From Planctomycetota bacterium (lineage in GTDB: Bacteria > Planctomycetota > UBA1135 > UBA2386), in the NCBI GenBank assembly GCA_021776805.1, contig JAJFFD010000092.1, positions 62,001-126,000 of the forward strand: DNA of 64,000 nucleotides, read 5' to 3'. The notes below the pieces were generated by a model. That model did not search any database. It had not been told where the DNA came from and saw nothing but the letters and a program-made list of their open reading frames with translations. Positions 27,004 through 35,547 of this stretch are shown here, in pieces. Made by a program: the position numbers and the translations under genes. Position 1 is the first letter of the stretch; every line of letters begins with the position of its first letter.

Positions 27004-27765
27004 ATGGCAGGTCACTCACATTCCAAGAACGTTCAATTCCGCAAGGATCGGGTTAATGCGCTGAAAGCGAAGACCTTCTCCAAAGTCGGGAGAATGATTA
27101 CGGTCGCTGCCAAGCAGGGTGGGCCGGACCCGGATGGAAACCCTCACCTGCGTTTGGCCCTGGACAAGGCACGTCTGGCGTCCATGCCCAAGGACACAAT
27201 CGAGCGAGCCATCAAGAAAGGTGCTGGAGGGGCAGATCTTGGTGACTACGAAGATCTCCTCTATGAGGGTTACGGGACCGCGGGTGTGGCCTTCATGGTT
27301 GAGATTCTCACGGACAATCGGAATCGGACAGCGCCTGAAGTCCGGAAGATCTTCGAGAAGAGTGGGGGTAATCTGGGTACCAGTGGCGCTGTGGCGTGGA
27401 TGTTCGACCGCCTAGCGGTCATCCGAGTATCTGGGGAATCAGAATTCGAAGAGGACACCCTATTGGAAAAGGTTCTTGAGGCAGGAGCCGAAGACCTTGT
27501 CGAGGAGGGCGGAATCTCCGAGGTCCGCTGCGCGGCCAGCGAAATGCACACGGTGATGGCTGACTTGGAGAAGAATGGGGTGAAGCTTTCTGGTGGAGAA
27601 GTGTGCTACCTGCCGAAGACGAGAGCTGAGATCACGAGCATTGATGATGCCCGTAAGGTCATCAAGCTACTCGAGGCATTGGAAGATCATGACGATGTGC
27701 AATCGGTCTTTGCCAATCACAGCTTTTCTGATGCAGTAAGGTCTGAACTGGAAGCCGATTCTTGA
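27004..27765 (+). CDS. yebC: YebC/PmpR family regulatory or translation factor
   Basis: The opening 'MAGHSHSKNVQFRKDRVNALKAK' and 'AIKKGAGGADLGDYEDLLYEGYGTAGVAFMVEILTDNRNRT' are diagnostic. Family members have been described as transcription regulators and, more recently, as factors aiding translation of proline stretches; the polyproline protein at the window's end is a possible client. Length 253. A TTGGCG-17-TAAGCT promoter-like pair ends 11 nt before the ATG, so the leader may be very short. Confidence 0.95.
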   Translation: MAGHSHSKNVQFRKDRVNALKAKTFSKVGRMITVAAKQGGPDPDGNPHLRLALDKARLASMPKDTIERAIKKGAGGADLGDYEDLLYEGYGTAGVAFMVEILTDNRNRTAPEVRKIFEKSGGNLGTSGAVAWMFDRLAVIRVSGESEFEEDTLLEKVLEAGAEDLVEEGGISEVRCAASEMHTVMADLEKNGVKLSGGEVCYLPKTRAEITSIDDARKVIKLLEALEDHDDVQSVFANHSFSDAVRSELEADS

Positions 27766-27786
27766 AGAAGGCTGGAGGGGTTAGCA

Positions 27787-28755
27787 GTGGAAGATACCAA
27801 GAGTAGTGTGCGCCTAGTGTGCTTGGTTGGTGGAGATGAGAAGCTGCGTGGACAGCTTTCTCTCGCATGCGGATCTGAAGTCAGGGACGGCAAGCCACAA
27901 TCCTTGCGTGACGGAGATCTTGTGGTTCTCGACGCGCGGAACTCGGAGATCGTGAGCGGTGGAAACCCCTTCACTGTCTGCCGGGAGATCAAGGAGAACC
28001 CACGAGTGGGTGTATTTCTCCTCATTTCGCCCGGTGATCGATACTCCCGTGAGATTGCCCGATTCTGTATGGCCAACGGTTGCCTTGTTTGCGACGAGCA
28101 GGGTGACATTCAAGAGCTGGAGTCTCTGTTTGATTCGCGGAGTCCGAGGACAAAGGTTTCCCTTGATTCACTCCTAGCGAGACTAGAAAGGGACTTGGAA
28201 GGGAACAGTGATCGGCGAGAAGCAGCGGTCGAGCGGATGCGCGAAGATGATCTTCAGGACGGGTTCTTGTCCCTCCTGACTGATGCTGAGACGGGTCTCT
28301 TTGATGGGCCATTCGCCACCTTCAAGTTGGATGAAGAGTACAAGCGGGCAACTCGCTTTCACCAGCCACTGTCTTTGATTCTTCTCGATTGTGGGATCGC
28401 GAGTTGGCCGGAGGATGCATCAGACAGGAGCTTGGTCCTGGCTGAAGTTGCCTCGATTTTCCTTAGCGAGTGTCGTGATATCGACACGCTGGCACGATTC
28501 ACCGAGAGTGAGTTCCTTTTCCTGCTGCCAGGTACTGGTGTTGACGGCGCCACTGCAGTCGCCCGACGTATGCTAGTGCAACTGCGTGAACATCAGTACA
28601 GCGTCGAATTCGAGCTTGATCCCGTTGTAGGACTGGCAACTATCCCAGCGAGCGGAATCAGCGATAAGCGCGAGTTCCTGGAGCGAGCCGAGGCCTGCCT
28701 TGCCGCCGCGCGTTCAGGAGCTGGTGAGGACGGCCTATCCGCTTCCTGCGAATAG
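27787..28755 (+). CDS. Receiver-like plus degenerate GGDEF protein
   Basis: Residues ~10-115 look like a receiver-fold domain lacking the standard acidic pocket. A linker and a GGDEF-type domain (~165-310) follow: the 'DAETGLFDGPFATFKLDEEYKRATRFHQPLSLILLD' start is typical of diguanylate cyclases. The signature loop reads 'RFTESEFLFLLP', so GGDEF is replaced by TESEF. I infer no cyclase activity, but it may bind nucleotide or protein. Start GTG after a GGAGGGG site, 21 bp behind yebC. It may open the signalling block downstream. Confidence 0.75.
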   Translation: MEDTKSSVRLVCLVGGDEKLRGQLSLACGSEVRDGKPQSLRDGDLVVLDARNSEIVSGGNPFTVCREIKENPRVGVFLLISPGDRYSREIARFCMANGCLVCDEQGDIQELESLFDSRSPRTKVSLDSLLARLERDLEGNSDRREAAVERMREDDLQDGFLSLLTDAETGLFDGPFATFKLDEEYKRATRFHQPLSLILLDCGIASWPEDASDRSLVLAEVASIFLSECRDIDTLARFTESEFLFLLPGTGVDGATAVARRMLVQLREHQYSVEFELDPVVGLATIPASGISDKREFLERAEACLAAARSGAGEDGLSASCE

Positions 28756-28830
28756 TCTGATTGCACGCGCGGAACGGCCGCCTCGGGGCTGGATTCAGCC
28801 TCGTGACGCTACTTTTAGGAAGCTGGGCCA

Positions 28831-31572
28831 ATGGCCTGGCTATACAGGTCAGCCCGCATGTTTGAACGCTTCGTCCGGCTTGCGCAGGCGCGAAAGGCGC
28901 TAAAGACAGGCCAATTTGATCAGGCCATCCAGCACCTGGGAGATCCTCTCGTCCGTCGGCACCGCCGAGCAGAGGAGATTCGTGCTCAGGCACTGGCAGG
29001 CCTTCTCATGAGGGCCAAGAAGCGCGCGGGTGCAGGTGGCCTGTCAGCAGCCATTAGCGACATCGATGCGGTCTTGGCGACTCAGCCTGAATTCGACGGA
29101 GCTCAGAGTCTCAGGGCTGAACTCCTTGGGCAAATTGAGAGCGATGAGGAGAGGGTGAAGGAAGCTCGTAAGCTCTTGAAGGAAGCCCGGCTAATGGCTG
29201 AGGGTGGTGACCTGGAAGCAGCACTAACGATTTGCGGGGCCGCGGATCGAGCTCGTGCATTGCCAGTAGAGGAGGATGGACTTCGTAAGCTGATCGAAGG
29301 AAGGCGAGTCTCTGCACAGGACTTCTTCTCTCAGGCGGAGCAGGCAGCATCCGAAGGGGACATTGAGGTTGCGCAGAACCATCTCTGTCGTGCGCGCGCT
29401 ATTGACCGTGGGCTCAAGGGCTTGGACAAGCTTGCCAAGACGCTTGCGTCTCAGTTGGGAGAGGCCCTGGTCAAGGAAATGCGAAGGGTGAGTCGTTCTC
29501 AGGGTGGCGCCTCAGCGCTGGTGCTCGAGGCAAAGCGTCGTGCCGGTCTTCCCGAGCTTGCCCATGTCAGTAAATTGCAGTCCTATGTGGCGGAGCTTGC
29601 CTTGATTGAGGCAAAGCGAATTGTAGAGCACCTGAAGAATGGGGAGCTTGAGGCAGGGATCGCTGCATATCGAGCCCTCGATCCCGCAATTCAGCGTAGC
29701 GCTTCACTCGCTCAGTTGGGCGAGGCTGTGACAACACTTCAGGCAGCGCTTGACCTTGAAGCCAGCGGCAATTTCAGGCTGGCGGAGCAGAATTTCCAGG
29801 AGGTCGCCGACTCGCTGAGCGTGGGAAATCTGCGCAAGCAGGTGAGTAGGATGGCAAGTCAAGCCGAGGTCACAGAACGGCTTCTGGAGAAGGCGCGGAA
29901 GCTGGCTGCCGAGGGACAGTTGGTGGGGGCCAAAGAAGCACTTCTGGAGCTTCTCCAGAAATGGCCAGGTCATGAGTCTGCCCGACGTGAAATGGATCTT
30001 CTGGACCAGGGCGCAGTTGATAAGGAGCAGAGGCTCTCACAGGCGCGAGACCTAGCCAAGACCGGCCATTTGCGTCAAGCCTCCGCGATTTGTCTGACGC
30101 TGGCAGTGCCGGGGCCCTACGGGGATGAGTCACGGCTCTTGCTTAAGGATCTGCAGGCCCGGATGGACTTGGTGCGATCAGGTATGCAGCAGGTCTTGGG
30201 AGCGATTCACAATCGTGGGGCCTGCACCTTGGATGGGCTCAGCCACTGTTTGGGTCGATTGGGGGAGCTGCGCCGCATCCAGGTTGATGATGAAGAGTTG
30301 GAGTCTCTCGCAGATGCCATTGAGGCTGAAATCAAGGGTCTGGAGATTCTCACTGAGGCTCTGGACTCCCTTGAGAGCGATAAGGCAGCGGTGGTCGCGG
30401 AGCTTGCTGCACAGGTCGTGGCTCTTCAGCCCAAACTTGTGTCCGCTGATCGTCTCACCTCGCGGTCGCAAGACCTGGTTGGGCGCAGTCTGCTGAGAGC
30501 TGGGCAAGATCTCGCATCCGGGCGTTTGCGTTCGGTCCGCTCCTGGTTGTCTGCCGCGGGTCTTCTGGCTGGTGATACTCGAAGCATCGTTGACCAAATT
30601 GAGGTGCTCAATTGCCAACTCTCACTGCGCCAGGAGCGCGCTGAGGAACTGGCCGCCGCGGGCAGGAGTGCTATGAACAAGCGTGAGCTCGAGAATGCGG
30701 AGGGTCTGCTAGGGCGAGCCCGTGCGGAGTGGCTGGATGGGCCTGAGGTCCTTCGACTAGAAGGGGAACTGCGAAAGCTCCGGGGGCAAGTAGAAGAGGT
30801 ATCGGATGTAGAGGCGCTCGCCAGTGGGGCGGACTATGACGCTGCCCGTCGCAAATTGGGCAAAATGGGGCCGACCGAGAACCTGCTTCGCACTCGAATC
30901 TATGATTTGAAGAAGAACTTGGCAAAGGCTCAGGGGCTTGAAACTGCCTTCCTATTGCGAGTGGATGAGGGCGGTGAGTTCGTAGTGATGAGGGGCGAGT
31001 CCCTCACCGTTGGCAACGTTCGCGACGATACTTGCGATCTCCCGATCCTCGCGAATCTCGCTGGTCGACACGCGCGTGTAACCCGAAGCATGTCATTCCA
31101 TGGCGGAATGCAGGATCGAATCCTGAGCGAACGCGGTCCAATCGCTGTGCGAGGACGGGAAGTTTCCGAGCACCGTTTAAAGAGCGGGGACCGAGTTGCC
31201 TTAGGGACAGCCCTCGAGCTCGAGTACCGAATTCCTAGCAAGCGCTCTCTGACCGCGTCTCTCTCAATCCGAGGAGGCTTTCAGGTTTGCGGCACCGATA
31301 GGATCCTGCTCATGAAGGATCGAGGTCGCGATGGGCGAATTCTGATCGGGTCAGCGAAGGATTCTCATGCTCGAGTTCCGAATGCTGAAGGTGAGGTTGA
31401 GATCTTCGCGAGCAAGGATGGGCAGGTTCGCGTGCGCTACGAGGGGCAGGGAGAGATGGATGGTCGACCGTTCTCGGGAGAGCATCCCATCACGGCGGGG
31501 GCCACCGTGGTCTGCGGCAACATCACTTTCGTGCTGCAGCCCTGGTCAAGGGCTGATGCACAGGGATCCTGA
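28831..31572 (+). CDS. Large TPR-like protein with tandem C-terminal FHA-like domains
   Basis: Residues ~10-700 are almost entirely alpha-helical with repeated TPR-like pairs ('ARKALKTGQFDQAIQHL', 'ARLMAEGGDLEAALTICG', 'AEQAASEGDIEVAQNHLCRA', 'NAEGLLGRARAEWL'). From ~710 the sequence turns beta-rich with an FHA-like pattern ('SLTVGN...CDLPI...AGRHARV...GDRVAL'), followed by a second similar module ('ILIGSAKDSHARVPN'). FHA domains bind phosphothreonine, and a Ser/Thr kinase is encoded two genes on. I infer a phospho-dependent scaffold. No signal peptide. AGGAAG lies 8 nt before ATG. Confidence 0.75.
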   Translation: MAWLYRSARMFERFVRLAQARKALKTGQFDQAIQHLGDPLVRRHRRAEEIRAQALAGLLMRAKKRAGAGGLSAAISDIDAVLATQPEFDGAQSLRAELLGQIESDEERVKEARKLLKEARLMAEGGDLEAALTICGAADRARALPVEEDGLRKLIEGRRVSAQDFFSQAEQAASEGDIEVAQNHLCRARAIDRGLKGLDKLAKTLASQLGEALVKEMRRVSRSQGGASALVLEAKRRAGLPELAHVSKLQSYVAELALIEAKRIVEHLKNGELEAGIAAYRALDPAIQRSASLAQLGEAVTTLQAALDLEASGNFRLAEQNFQEVADSLSVGNLRKQVSRMASQAEVTERLLEKARKLAAEGQLVGAKEALLELLQKWPGHESARREMDLLDQGAVDKEQRLSQARDLAKTGHLRQASAICLTLAVPGPYGDESRLLLKDLQARMDLVRSGMQQVLGAIHNRGACTLDGLSHCLGRLGELRRIQVDDEELESLADAIEAEIKGLEILTEALDSLESDKAAVVAELAAQVVALQPKLVSADRLTSRSQDLVGRSLLRAGQDLASGRLRSVRSWLSAAGLLAGDTRSIVDQIEVLNCQLSLRQERAEELAAAGRSAMNKRELENAEGLLGRARAEWLDGPEVLRLEGELRKLRGQVEEVSDVEALASGADYDAARRKLGKMGPTENLLRTRIYDLKKNLAKAQGLETAFLLRVDEGGEFVVMRGESLTVGNVRDDTCDLPILANLAGRHARVTRSMSFHGGMQDRILSERGPIAVRGREVSEHRLKSGDRVALGTALELEYRIPSKRSLTASLSIRGGFQVCGTDRILLMKDRGRDGRILIGSAKDSHARVPNAEGEVEIFASKDGQVRVRYEGQGEMDGRPFSGEHPITAGATVVCGNITFVLQPWSRADAQGS

Positions 31573-31640
31573 GTGGTGGCAATCCCGAATAATCGGTCGA
31601 ATCGCCGGAACTGGAAGCAGACAGTCAGGGAGGACGTCCC

Positions 31641-32246
31641 ATGATCATTGCCGCCACCATACTCGCAGCCAGTTTGTTTCAGGACCCAATCGACTCACCG
31701 GCTTGGGCCCTGAATGCCACGGCAGCGGCTCCTGGCAGCATGGTTGTTTCCGGTATGCCGGAACTAACTCGCGCCGAAGCATCAGAATCGGCCTATGAGC
31801 AGGCTAAGCAGGAGTTGCGGCAGCACCTCGAAGAGAAAGGTGCCGCAGTGGTCTCAAGTGCCACATCGGTCTGGCTGCCAGCTTTTGTGGAGAGGAAAGT
31901 CCTTCGCAGTTGGTTGAATCGTGAACTCTCGCGGGCCATTGAGGTCCTTGACGAGGATCACATTGAGAGAGACCACGGCTACAGCAAGAGCTATCAATCT
32001 CGCCTTGTGATAAGGCGGGACGCGAATCGACTAGAGAAGAGCTTCGATCGACTTCGGCATCAAACAGCCAGACAGAGCGAGCAGTTTCTCTTCAAATGTG
32101 GAGGGACGGTGGTGTTTTGGGCCGTCTTGGCTTTGGTTTGTAGCTGGCTAGATCGTTTGACTCGTGGCTACATGACCACCAGACTCAGGTTCTTGTTTTC
32201 TGGTCTTGGGTTCAGCCTTCCCGCCCTCGCCTTTGCCCTCGTCTAA
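31641..32246 (+). CDS. Membrane protein of unknown function
   Basis: A hydrophobic N-terminus ('MIIAATILAASLF') is probably a signal or anchor. A charged helical middle region (~45-150) follows, then two C-terminal membrane helices ('FKCGGTVVFWAVLALVCSWL' and 'FLFSGLGFSLPALAFALV'). No domain recognised. It lies between the FHA protein and the kinase, on the same strand, with 68 and 21 bp spacing, so it is likely part of the same unit. Confidence 0.65.
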   Translation: MIIAATILAASLFQDPIDSPAWALNATAAAPGSMVVSGMPELTRAEASESAYEQAKQELRQHLEEKGAAVVSSATSVWLPAFVERKVLRSWLNRELSRAIEVLDEDHIERDHGYSKSYQSRLVIRRDANRLEKSFDRLRHQTARQSEQFLFKCGGTVVFWAVLALVCSWLDRLTRGYMTTRLRFLFSGLGFSLPALAFALV

Positions 32247-32267
32247 AGGTCCTTCAATACCACCATC

Positions 32268-33548
32268 ATGGAAGCTGAGAGATTTGAGCCCAGCGAGGAA
32301 GCGGCGAGCCAGCCGATAGAGTGGGAAGCCTTCTACAAGAACTACCGAAAGCCAGGCTACATCCCTGGTTTTGAGATTGTCAACAAGCTGGGGGGTGGGG
32401 TCTTCGGGATCGTCTACAAGGCGCGGAAAGAATCGATCGGGAAGGACTACGCCATCAAGTTCCTTAAGGTCGACGATGAGGTCGTTCGGGATGCCGTAGT
32501 CCGGGAGCTCAATTCAGTCCGTTTCTTCGCCCAGGTAGATCACCCGAACCTGGTGTCGATAGAAGACAAGGGAGACGTCGACGGCATTCCCTTTATTGTG
32601 ATGAGCTATGCGGGGCAGACCACTCTTCGTAAGAAGCTGGATCTAGGCCCTCTCGACCGCGAAGAAGCATTGCGCTTGTTCATACAAGCAGCTCGGGGAG
32701 TGCAAGCTTTGCATGAGCACAGCTTGGTGCACTTCGACCTAAAGCCCGCCAACATCTTCTTGAAGGGAGAGATCGCCAGAGTCGGAGACTACGGTCTTTC
32801 GAAGCTCGTTTCCGAGTCCCGGAACTCTCTCTCTTTTGGGCGCGGCACTCCATACTACATGGCGCCTGAGATGCTAGAGCGCCGGGGTGATCAGCGAAGC
32901 GACATCTATTCGCTGGGCATCATTCTCTATGAATGCCTCCTCGGTGAGGTGCCATTCAAGGGGGACTCAGAGTGGGAAGTCCTCCGCAAGCACGAAGTCG
33001 AGTCGCCTGACTTCCCTGAGTCGATGGGCGGGGTAGAGCGCCGCGTGATTTCCAAGTGCCTCGCGAAAAAAGCTGAAGATCGGTACCAGTCCGTGAAGGA
33101 GCTGTTGCGGGACCTTCAAGCTCCGGCATCATTGGGGGAGAGCTTGGTGATCCCTCCCCGAGTAGGTGCCCGGGCAGCGGAGCCAGAGGCGCGGCTATTC
33201 TCCGGACCAGGCATGGAGTCCACAGAGCAGGCCTCATCGGGTGTGCCGTGGCAGGACTATCCAGAGGATGACGGTGTGCGTGGCATCGTCGGTGGCATGG
33301 TCCACATGGTCTTTAGGTTGTTCGAGCTAGTGATCTTCCTGGTCCTCATTCCCGTCCGCCTGTTGAGCACCTCCGCAGGCCAGATCTTGAAGTTTGTTCT
33401 GCAACTTCCCTTCCGGATCCTGGGTGTAACGGTCAAACTTGCTGGGTATCTAATGGTCGCGTTGGTGCTGCTGCTTTGCTTGGCAGGGGTTGTTGCCCTG
33501 TTTTCTGCAGCTGTGCCTGACGCAGGCATTGCTCTCATACCCAGGTGA
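32268..33548 (+). CDS. Transmembrane serine/threonine protein kinase
   Basis: The kinase domain spans residues ~34-290: glycine loop 'LGGGVFGIVYKA', catalytic lysine in 'DYAIKFLKV', catalytic loop 'HFDLKPANIFL', metal-binding 'DYG' and 'MAPEML' (APE). The loop has HFD where most kinases have HRD, and DYG replaces DFG, so activation-loop control may differ from that of typical RD kinases. The residues essential for catalysis are all kept. A variable linker leads to hydrophobic segments from ~340 ('VIFLVLIPVRLL', 'LMVALVLLLCLAGVVALF'). The stop is 1 nt before the sigma factor start. Confidence 0.92.
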   Translation: MEAERFEPSEEAASQPIEWEAFYKNYRKPGYIPGFEIVNKLGGGVFGIVYKARKESIGKDYAIKFLKVDDEVVRDAVVRELNSVRFFAQVDHPNLVSIEDKGDVDGIPFIVMSYAGQTTLRKKLDLGPLDREEALRLFIQAARGVQALHEHSLVHFDLKPANIFLKGEIARVGDYGLSKLVSESRNSLSFGRGTPYYMAPEMLERRGDQRSDIYSLGIILYECLLGEVPFKGDSEWEVLRKHEVESPDFPESMGGVERRVISKCLAKKAEDRYQSVKELLRDLQAPASLGESLVIPPRVGARAAEPEARLFSGPGMESTEQASSGVPWQDYPEDDGVRGIVGGMVHMVFRLFELVIFLVLIPVRLLSTSAGQILKFVLQLPFRILGVTVKLAGYLMVALVLLLCLAGVVALFSAAVPDAGIALIPR

Positions 33549-33549
33549 A

Positions 33550-34203
33550 ATGAGCCAAGAGCTCTCCGAGATTCAAGCCTTGCAGAACATGGAGCAGTCC
33601 GCCTGGGCTGATCTTCAGGACTCCTATTTCCGCAGGATCTACTTCTTCATCAAGCGGTACGTAAACAACCACCAAACCGCGGAAGACCTAACTCAAGACG
33701 TCTTCTTGGGTGCAGTGAAGGGAATTGGCCGATTTGATCCAGAGTACACTCTCGATCAGTTCTTGTTCGGAATCGCGAAGAACAGAATCATCGACCATTT
33801 CCGGAAGCACAAGATGCCCCTCATTCCACCGAAGAGCGAGAGTGATGCTGAGCGCAGCACGATCTGGCTCGAGAACATGGAGGAGAGCAAGGCGATCGAG
33901 CCGGGGGCGGGTGTTGTAGAGCAAGAGAACCTTGGTCGTCGCAAGAATGTGCTCGGGCGCATCTTGAAGAAGTTCGTTGGTGACCTTTGGGAGGCTGAAG
34001 AGTTCGAGAAGCTGATGATCCTCGAGTACCTCTTTGTCATCGGTGGCCGCAACAAGGATGCAGCCGTTAGGTTTGGAATTGAGGACGAGAAGGCGGTTGC
34101 GGGCATCAAGTTTCGTGCGATCGAGAAGCTTCGCGGGCTTGCGAGGCAAAGTGATCCGAACCACTCCCTGTTCGGCGGTCTTTGGAGACCAGGATCGAGG
34201 TGA
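33550..34203 (+). CDS. ECF-type RNA polymerase sigma factor
   Basis: Sigma region 2 is clear ('YVNNHQTAEDLTQDVFLGAVKGI' and 'FLFGIAKNRIIDHFRKHK'). After an acidic linker, a region-4-like helix-turn-helix ('NKDAAVRFGIEDEKAVAGIKFRAIEKLRGLA') follows. The track's start at 33490 lies inside the kinase gene; ATG 33550, one base after the kinase stop with AGGTGA in front, is right. Direct coupling to a Ser/Thr kinase is a known planctomycete arrangement and suggests phosphorylation-dependent control, along with the anti-sigma-like gene behind it. Confidence 0.88.
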   Translation: MSQELSEIQALQNMEQSAWADLQDSYFRRIYFFIKRYVNNHQTAEDLTQDVFLGAVKGIGRFDPEYTLDQFLFGIAKNRIIDHFRKHKMPLIPPKSESDAERSTIWLENMEESKAIEPGAGVVEQENLGRRKNVLGRILKKFVGDLWEAEEFEKLMILEYLFVIGGRNKDAAVRFGIEDEKAVAGIKFRAIEKLRGLARQSDPNHSLFGGLWRPGSR

Positions 34204-34207
34204 GCTG

Positions 34208-34501
34208 ATGGACAAGGAAGAAGACTTGGCATTCACCGTTGCGACGGTTTGGCGGGACGAGAGAGTCTCTTGCCCTCACCCGGATATTCTTCGAGCCTTC
34301 CTCTCCGCGGCCCTGGGTGAGCAAGCCAGTGCCTTCGTGGAGTTTCACCTCAGCGAGAGTCAGTGCCCTTACTGCGCTGCCGTGCTTCAGGATCTAAAGG
34401 CTGCTGAAGAGGATGCGGGAAGGGAGCAGCTAGAGGATCTTCGGGATCGCCTGATGCGGTCAACCGTGGCGGAACTGAAGAAGGCTTCTGGCAATCAGTA
34501 G
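34208..34501 (+). CDS. Zinc-finger anti-sigma-like protein
   Basis: A 97-residue protein with the layout of zinc anti-sigma domains: 'CPHPDILRAFLSAALGE' then 'VEFHLSESQCPYCAAVLQDL', giving His and two Cys as metal ligands plus an upstream Cys. The H-to-C spacing is 5, not the usual 3. No membrane helix follows, so it would be soluble. It starts 4 nt after the sigma stop. By position and motif I infer that it binds the sigma factor. The longer track frame (34034) overlaps the sigma gene and is rejected. Confidence 0.7.
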   Translation: MDKEEDLAFTVATVWRDERVSCPHPDILRAFLSAALGEQASAFVEFHLSESQCPYCAAVLQDLKAAEEDAGREQLEDLRDRLMRSTVAELKKASGNQ

Positions 34502-34642
34502 GCCATCTGCCGCTCTCACGGGGCGCTGTGCGGAAGTGCACGGTCACCTTGGCCCTGGAAAATCTTTTGCGCCTGTTCCCGCAAAGTGAGCTGTGTGGGG
34601 CCGCTGGGAGGTCCCCGACAACGACCTCAACGGAGAATACAG

Positions 34643-35479
34643 ATGTTCAAACTCATCAAGTGGATCGGAATTGGCACGGTCGGCGCAGCTACCGCCGGCT
34701 ACTTCCTCTTTGGCAGCAACACCCTTAGCTATGTGGATACGGCATTCAGCTCGATTCGAGATGAGATCAATGGCAGCATCCCCATCGAGTTCGAGTTGAA
34801 GCGGGCGTCTAAGCTCGTCAAGGACATCGATCCACAAGTTCGCAAGGGGCATAGGCAGTTGATTCAAGCGGAAGTCGAGCTCGAGAAATTGCAGAAGGAC
34901 GTTGCCTACCTTCGCGAGAGCGTGCAGAAGAGCGAGAAGCGACTCAAGGCCGCTTCTGCTGCGATTGATAGAGGTGAGGCCTCATATCAACTCGCGGACT
35001 GGCGTGAGCACCAGCGGCTTGAGTATCACCTCGAGCGCACCTTCGAGAAGCACCAGAACAACGAAGAGATGCTCAAGAGCAAGACTGCGTTGATCGAGCG
35101 GCAGAGCAAGGTCGTTACAGCTGCTCGGCAACACCTCGGTGCAATCAAGAAGCAAAAGAGCTATCTCGTAGACATGATTGCTGACCTGAGAACCCAAAAG
35201 GCTCAGTTGGACACGCTGCAGGCAAGTTCAAGGACCATCAGCTTTGATGATCCGGACACCGCCCTGGGTCAAGCCAAGGAATCCTTGGCGAAGCTGAAGG
35301 AACGTCTGGATGTTGCGCAGCGGTGTCTGGAAGAGGAGATGTTCTTTGACGGCGCAAGCGAGTTCAAGCCTTCCGGCAGGGACATCGCGGCCGAGATTCA
35401 GGACTATTTCTCTGAACAGGGCGCAGGCAATAGAGCGGTGACCATCGAAATGGGTGACAAGCTCAGTCAGGTCCGCTGA
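34643..35479 (+). CDS. Membrane-anchored long coiled-coil protein
   Basis: A single N-terminal membrane helix ('WIGIGTVGAATAGYFLFG') is followed by ~200 residues of charged heptad-rich coiled coil ('ELEKLQKDVAYLRESVQKSEKRL', 'AKESLAKLKERLDVAQRCL') and a short tail. It recalls PspA-like membrane stress proteins in shape, but I cannot show homology. It is the last gene of the kinase-sigma block and could be a sensor, effector or target. ATG 34643 with GGAG upstream is preferred to the track start 34586. Confidence 0.65.
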   Translation: MFKLIKWIGIGTVGAATAGYFLFGSNTLSYVDTAFSSIRDEINGSIPIEFELKRASKLVKDIDPQVRKGHRQLIQAEVELEKLQKDVAYLRESVQKSEKRLKAASAAIDRGEASYQLADWREHQRLEYHLERTFEKHQNNEEMLKSKTALIERQSKVVTAARQHLGAIKKQKSYLVDMIADLRTQKAQLDTLQASSRTISFDDPDTALGQAKESLAKLKERLDVAQRCLEEEMFFDGASEFKPSGRDIAAEIQDYFSEQGAGNRAVTIEMGDKLSQVR

Positions 35480-35499
35480 GGTCCACACTCCAGCGGCTC

Positions 35500-35535
35500 A
35501 AAGAGGTGACCGGTCTTATGGCTGGTCACCTCTTT
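35500..35535. terminator. Strong hairpin terminator
   Basis: AAAGAGGTGACC (35500-35511) and GGTCACCTCTTT (35524-35535) form a perfect 12-bp stem around a 12-nt loop, followed by TACGTTTCT-type pyrimidines. It sits between the convergent coiled-coil gene and the minus-strand lipoprotein gene, so it probably serves mainly the plus-strand operon. Confidence 0.75.
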
Positions 35536-35547
35536 ACGTTTCTAGTC

